This document shows, in pieces, positions 59,946 to 64,000 of a stretch of DNA of 64,000 nt. Under the pieces are notes generated by a model. It ran no database searches. It was not told the origin of the DNA and worked only from the letters and a program-made list of their open reading frames with translations. The position numbers and the translations under genes were made by a program. The stretch spans positions 9,054,001 to 9,118,000 of the forward strand of contig OU612067.1 in assembly GCA_914767715.1 (NCBI GenBank), written 5' to 3'. Numbering within the stretch: the stretch's first letter is position 1; every line of letters begins with the position of its first letter. Source of the DNA: Membranipora membranacea. Lineage: Eukaryota; Bryozoa; Gymnolaemata; Cheilostomatida; Membraniporidae.

Positions 59946-60203
59946 TTGCTGAATTTGAGCTCTACCCTATATATGGCGCTGATGCTGTTGGATCCGGGCA
60001 TTTCTGATAAGGCAGTTAACAAATACACAGATAATAATGCCCTCGTCAGTGTTCTCAATCATCTGTATTGTGAAGACAGTGCACTTAGGAGAATCATGAG
60101 AGTGATAGTAGAGCTTTGTGTGGCGCGCAGCTTCCCCATTGTCGCCAGACACATCAGTGGAGTTTACAATATGGGTCCAGATTTACTATCCAGAGATGAA
60201 TGA
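59946..60203 (+). pseudogene. Retroelement RNase H fragment (DIRS-like)
   Basis: An 85-codon frame with KYTDNNALVSVLNHLYCED, then LRRIMRVIVELCVARSFPIV, and ARHISGVYNMGPDLLSRDE. The TDNxA...HIxGVxNxxxDxLSR pattern is the end of the RNase H domain in DIRS and some Gypsy elements. Other pol parts were not found nearby, so this is an isolated relic. Confidence 0.65.
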
Positions 60204-60225
60204 CAGATAAATTTCTTGTGAAATT

Positions 60226-60640
60226 CCCTTTTCATTCATTCATTCATTGTATTGTTACTGACTCAAAATTGAGTAATATCATGTTTAGCTTGAGCACTAA
60301 AAGTTGGTTGTAAAAATAAAACTCTTCTTGTTACTGGCTGCATGGTTGGTAAAAAATAACTGAAAAAAGAGGTAAAAGTCAATAATAATTGGTTAAAAAA
60401 GTATACTGTTCAGTTTACGGACACATCATGCTCTAAAACTGTCAGATCTCAGATTAACTTGAGCTTTGATGGCTTTATATCTGCCAGACGGCAGTTGCTG
60501 GAAAGTAAAAACGTTGTCACTTTGGGTCGTGATTAGTCTCAGGCACCTCGTTTTCATTACTCTATCATAGATAGTCTTGATTAAGTCAAATTCACAGTTG
60601 CTGAGGTATCCTGCCAGGTTGATGACTTTGTCGATCACCT
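60226..60640 (-). mobile_element. Probable LINE 3' end, minus strand
   Basis: The minus frame 60638-60426 reads like a non-LTR retroelement C-terminus (VINLAGYLSNCEFDLIKTI, then LPSGRYKAIKAQVNLRSDSF). An (AATG)n run in the same orientation follows about 180 bases further on (near 60230-60247), a usual LINE tail. The motif match is weaker than for the other two LINE ends. Confidence 0.45.
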
Positions 60641-61680
60641 TCCTTGAGGTTGACGATAGATGGCCGAAAACAGTACATAGATGATAAATAAAAACACATT
60701 CAATAAAAGTGGTATAGCACTATACACGAAATGGAACAGAGATGTGCATAGCATACAACTCTTTCATAATTTAAAGTCTCTTACAGGCTTTCTAGTTGTT
60801 TTGATTGTATTATATTGCCATGATCAGGGTCCGGCTAATGAACCCTCCAAACCTGGAACCACACAACAACAACCTTATCCAGTGGTAATAAGCTAAAACA
60901 GAACAATGCCGTATAAGTCGGCCATAAACTGAAGGTTGGGGTGGAGGGGGGGTCATCAGCCGTGTATTAACCAACGGATTTTGTTGTAGATCTGGATGAT
61001 GAATTCCAGGAGCTGGTTACTGGGTGCAGTTTCTTAAAAGACAGCACTTCATTGATGAACGCCATTTTGACTATTATATCAGTTTCTGTAAGGAGGTCTC
61101 TCTACCATTTGCAGGATCACAAATTACACTGATCGTGGTATAAAGGTAGTGTGAATTGAATAAAAATAACAAGCTGTGCAAAAATTCTTTCTCGTCATGT
61201 GTAATTGATAAATAAAATTCCAATAACAGAAAGTGTAAGTTTGGATGCCACCGATTGAAAGCTTAGTTTAATCAAGGAGTTAGAGAAAAGGAGAGGCAAC
61301 ATAAATAGAGTATAACATTCCACATTCCAAACAATGGGCTGTGAATGTAGTAGTGTATACATTAGACAGCACAATTTACCAACAGTAGTTTTAAATGGTA
61401 TTGTAAGTTATTGATACATTTTTCTTAAGTCGGGCGGGAAGTGGTCTTCCAGTTGTGAGGAACGGTAACAGTATCTAACCTCATTTATAGGCTGGTTACG
61501 AAATTATCATACTTAAACTTGGATCTAGTAATGGTGCTAAGTTTGGTTTCTAGCAATGGTTTGCACTCAGGCTACTTCTCAAAAACAATACGCCGGTGTA
61601 GTATTTACAAGAGAACACAACTCTGAGTAGTTAATAGCAGGTATGCTAATTAGCACTTTCAATCCATTCTTTTTTTATAG
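60641..61680. other. Non-coding stretch, nothing recognised
   Basis: A short exon-like open segment at about 60828-60885 (GPANEPSKPGTTQQQPYPV) has an AG before and a GT after, but no partner exons or family could be found. Confidence 0.4.
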
Positions 61681-61684
61681 GATG

Positions 61685-61775
61685 GTGAGATGGCGCAATC
61701 GCGTTGCACAATTGCTATTCACTGCCAGGCAATCAGTGCCGCAAGAGTTGTTGGTTCGAATCCCATGATTTGGAG
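61685..61775 (+). repeat. tRNA-derived SINE head
   Basis: A-box-like tggcgcaatcgcg (61691) and a perfect B-box ggttcgaatccc (61753-61764). The acceptor stem does not pair, ruling out a working tRNA. The downstream body is unique in this window. Confidence 0.5.
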
Positions 61776-62651
61776 ATCTTTCAAGGTTGATTGTTCCAGC
61801 CCCCAGCAACCTCTGGTGTAAACCTCTTCTGCTTTCGAGTTGCCTCTCCCTTGAACACTGAAAGACAAAATAGGACAGTTCGAATCTTGTAAACATGTGA
61901 TGTCAACTGGTAAGTCCAGTACTTACAATGTATTTAAACCATAAATTCTAGTGACGAACACCTGGTTCCTGGTTCCCACTACCACACAAGGCAAACTTAC
62001 TTGGGGTTGTTGTTGAGTCTGACCTTCCTTGGACTCCTTGGATATATCTCCAAGCCTTACAAAGAGAGGTTCCCGCCGATAAGTCGTTAAAACCCCTGCT
62101 TTGTTCTAACAAAAAACTCTTGATGAGTTGGAGACGATACTCTTGCAACACAAAGTCAAGATAAATCGTAGATAAATATATATTATATAATTTTGATGCC
62201 TTCAAAGATCACACCTCATAATTATGATCCAAAGTGATAAATATATCTCACTCCAAGTCTAAGTATATTCCGAGTATATGTTTGATCACTGTATAGTGCC
62301 TGGAAGCCCCATCAGAGCGGTTTATCAGAATCACAGGCCTCTTTGTATTATTTTTACACCGCTAAAGACTACTCTTACCCAAAGAGCCTGTATGTAGGAG
62401 GGTTCTATATGCGGACACTCATAATCATAGTTATACTAAAGTTCATTATGAATAATGAACTTTTTGTTTCGGAGATTAGAGTTATCTTATCTGAATCAAA
62501 GAGCCGACAACTCCTTTGAACACAGGATAATCTGAAAACTCCTAACGTAAAACGTGTCACAAAGTATATTTGAATACTGTTTTATATGACATACGCAACA
62601 GCTAGCAATTTATTAGCCATCGATATACATTTTTTCACATTGTGATTACAG

Positions 62652-62738
62652 ATAGTTGGAGTGCTATCCAGTTATTATATGGTACTGGTACAATTCAACG
62701 CATCCCCTGCAGAGCTCAAACAAGCTCCCCTTTCGTGA
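62652..62738 (+). pseudogene. Orphan GRL last exon on the plus strand
   Basis: After a good acceptor (gattacag) it reads IVGVLSSYYMVLVQFNASPA, then ELKQAPLS and TGA: 28 codons plus stop. This is unmistakably the TM7 exon of the GRL family, with the SYYMVLVQF signature intact. It is in the opposite orientation to genes A-E and 10 kb beyond gene E. I searched upstream by eye for the 87-, 81- and 972-base exons on the plus strand and found none. It is either a relic of an inverted copy or the end of a gene whose other exons are too diverged to recognise. Confidence 0.8.
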
Positions 62739-64000
62739 TATATCGCCTTTTCAGTTTCTCAGGAACTACTTGTCCCATCTCAAAAATTCTTTCACTGACA
62801 CGTTGCTAGTAGTCTGACTTTTTTTTAATATCCCAAATTTTTCTAAACCGCATGATTATAACTTGGTTAATTGTGCATTAACATATAGGCAGCAATTGGC
62901 AAAATGATGCAGTAAATTACGTTATGCAAAAGCTGAAAATCTCTGCAGTATTACATGCAAAGCACATTGTATACAACAATGGATCACCTTTTTTGGGTGA
63001 AAGTTTAGCATCGAGAGAGAAATGTTTATGCTCATAACTTCTCTACTATTGAATTTATCATCAAAAACCACAATCAAAACCTCGGAAATACTCTCTAGTG
63101 TAATGTAAGCTGGTGTGTATGACATGTTGTTTAACCTATTTTAAGTTTTTTGGCTGGAAAGGAGTGCATGTTTTGGACCAAATAAAGCTAGTTCAGCCAC
63201 AAAAAATCCAAATATCTCAAGATGTAAAGCCATAATCAATAATCGCCTCGGTCAAAATCTAGACAATCTCCTGCTGTTCATCATGCTGACAACAAATTTG
63301 ACTGACATATTTCTGAATTTTTTATTTTTGGCTGGAAAACTTTGTCGAAAATTAGTGAAAATTTGGGTTATTATTTGTTACAGTTGTGACAGCCAGGATC
63401 TGTAATCTGGTAAGATTATTGATGGAAGTGACAGTGCAAGACCAAAATGGTATAATAAATTGGAAATTTTAGTTTCTGCATTATCGGGGTCACATGTAAT
63501 GAGGGGTCAGAAATGGCCCTGTTACTATTGCAAAAATCAAGTTTCAGTCTCGAAGACAGGAGGCCTAAAAATATGAAGTTTCACTAAAATGTCACTACTC
63601 CAGTTAGTGCCATGCCTGCTCTATATGGTGAAAGCAAAAACTAATCAAATACCTCGATAGCAAGGCACAGAGGGCTCAATTTAAAAAGGGCACTTTTTGA
63701 CCCAAAATGAACTTTCAGTGGTCACTGCGACTCAACGTCAAATATTTGGGAGGTTTCAACTGTGAAAATAACTATAAGACATGATCCCCAATATAATATT
63801 AAAAAGTTTTAAAAAGCGATATATCACGTTAACTTTGTCATATTGAGCATTCGATATCAGCACAACCCCATCATTGACTCTGTTGAAGCTGTTTATTGGA
63901 AAATAGTCAGTTGATTCAGCACAATCTCTCAAAATTTACTGTAAAATTTTGTGGGATTGTTTTTATCTTAATTTTAGTTCCTAATTAATTGTTGATGAGA
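62739..64000. other. Non-coding stretch to the window end
   Basis: AT-rich, with no coding similarity, RNA gene or structured repeat recognised. Confidence 0.5.

Noticed and set aside
61691-61764. Candidate tRNA gene with long variable arm
   Set aside because: Perfect B-box but the 7-bp acceptor stem does not form.

Overview
The window is metazoan nuclear DNA: AT-rich, with genes split by canonical GT-AG introns and many mobile-element remnants. The animal-type gene content (RFC2, a six-segment Kv channel, and a cluster of seven-transmembrane gustatory-receptor-like genes of the type known from cnidarians, placozoans and other invertebrates) points to an invertebrate. I cannot name the species; an anthozoan-like or other marine invertebrate is a guess. 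All gene models were built by eye from splice sites and reading frame, without transcript data.

Layout. 1-3.9 kb: no gene recognised; a near-perfect 0.46-kb palindrome at 1.5-1.9 kb. 3.9-6.5 kb, minus: first four coding exons of replication factor C subunit 2; the C-terminal half was not found in the rest of the window. 6.5-12.1 kb: long gene-poor spacer. 12.2-23.0 kb, plus: complete ten-exon Kv channel gene (539 aa), of the zinc-binding non-Shaker T1 class. 23.9-52.3 kb: five tandem minus-strand gustatory-receptor-like (GRL) genes, here A to E. A, B and C have open frames, D carries one in-frame stop, and E is frameshifted and has lost its last three exons. An orphan last exon of the same family lies in inverse orientation at 62.65 kb. 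52.3-64 kb: transposon-rich DNA with a ZMYM1/hAT-like protein remnant, a tandem repeat array with a final inverted copy, LINE ends, SINE-like tRNA heads and a retroelement RNase H fragment.

The GRL cluster is the main discovery of the window. Genes A+B (about 23.95-33.87 kb) and C+D (about 34.24-50.98 kb) are two copies of one two-gene segment. After subtracting later insertions both copies come to about 7.8 kb. Copy 1 gained a 1.15-kb foldback element and a 0.94-kb insertion carrying a LINE end. Copy 2 gained a hAT element (8-bp target duplication gggtaggt) inside an intronic foldback repeat of gene C, and a 7.8-kb BEL/Pao LTR retrotransposon then landed inside that hAT. The result is a three-level nest that stretches one intron from about 0.5 to 9.5 kb while leaving the exons intact.

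Each complete GRL gene has one long exon (972 nt, six membrane segments) followed by exons of 81, 87 and 105 or 144 nt separated by three phase-0 introns. The last exon carries an SYYMVLVQF-type motif. This intron pattern and motif are the hallmarks of the insect chemoreceptor superfamily. GRLs and the Kv channel are both membrane proteins, but nothing in the sequence links them functionally.
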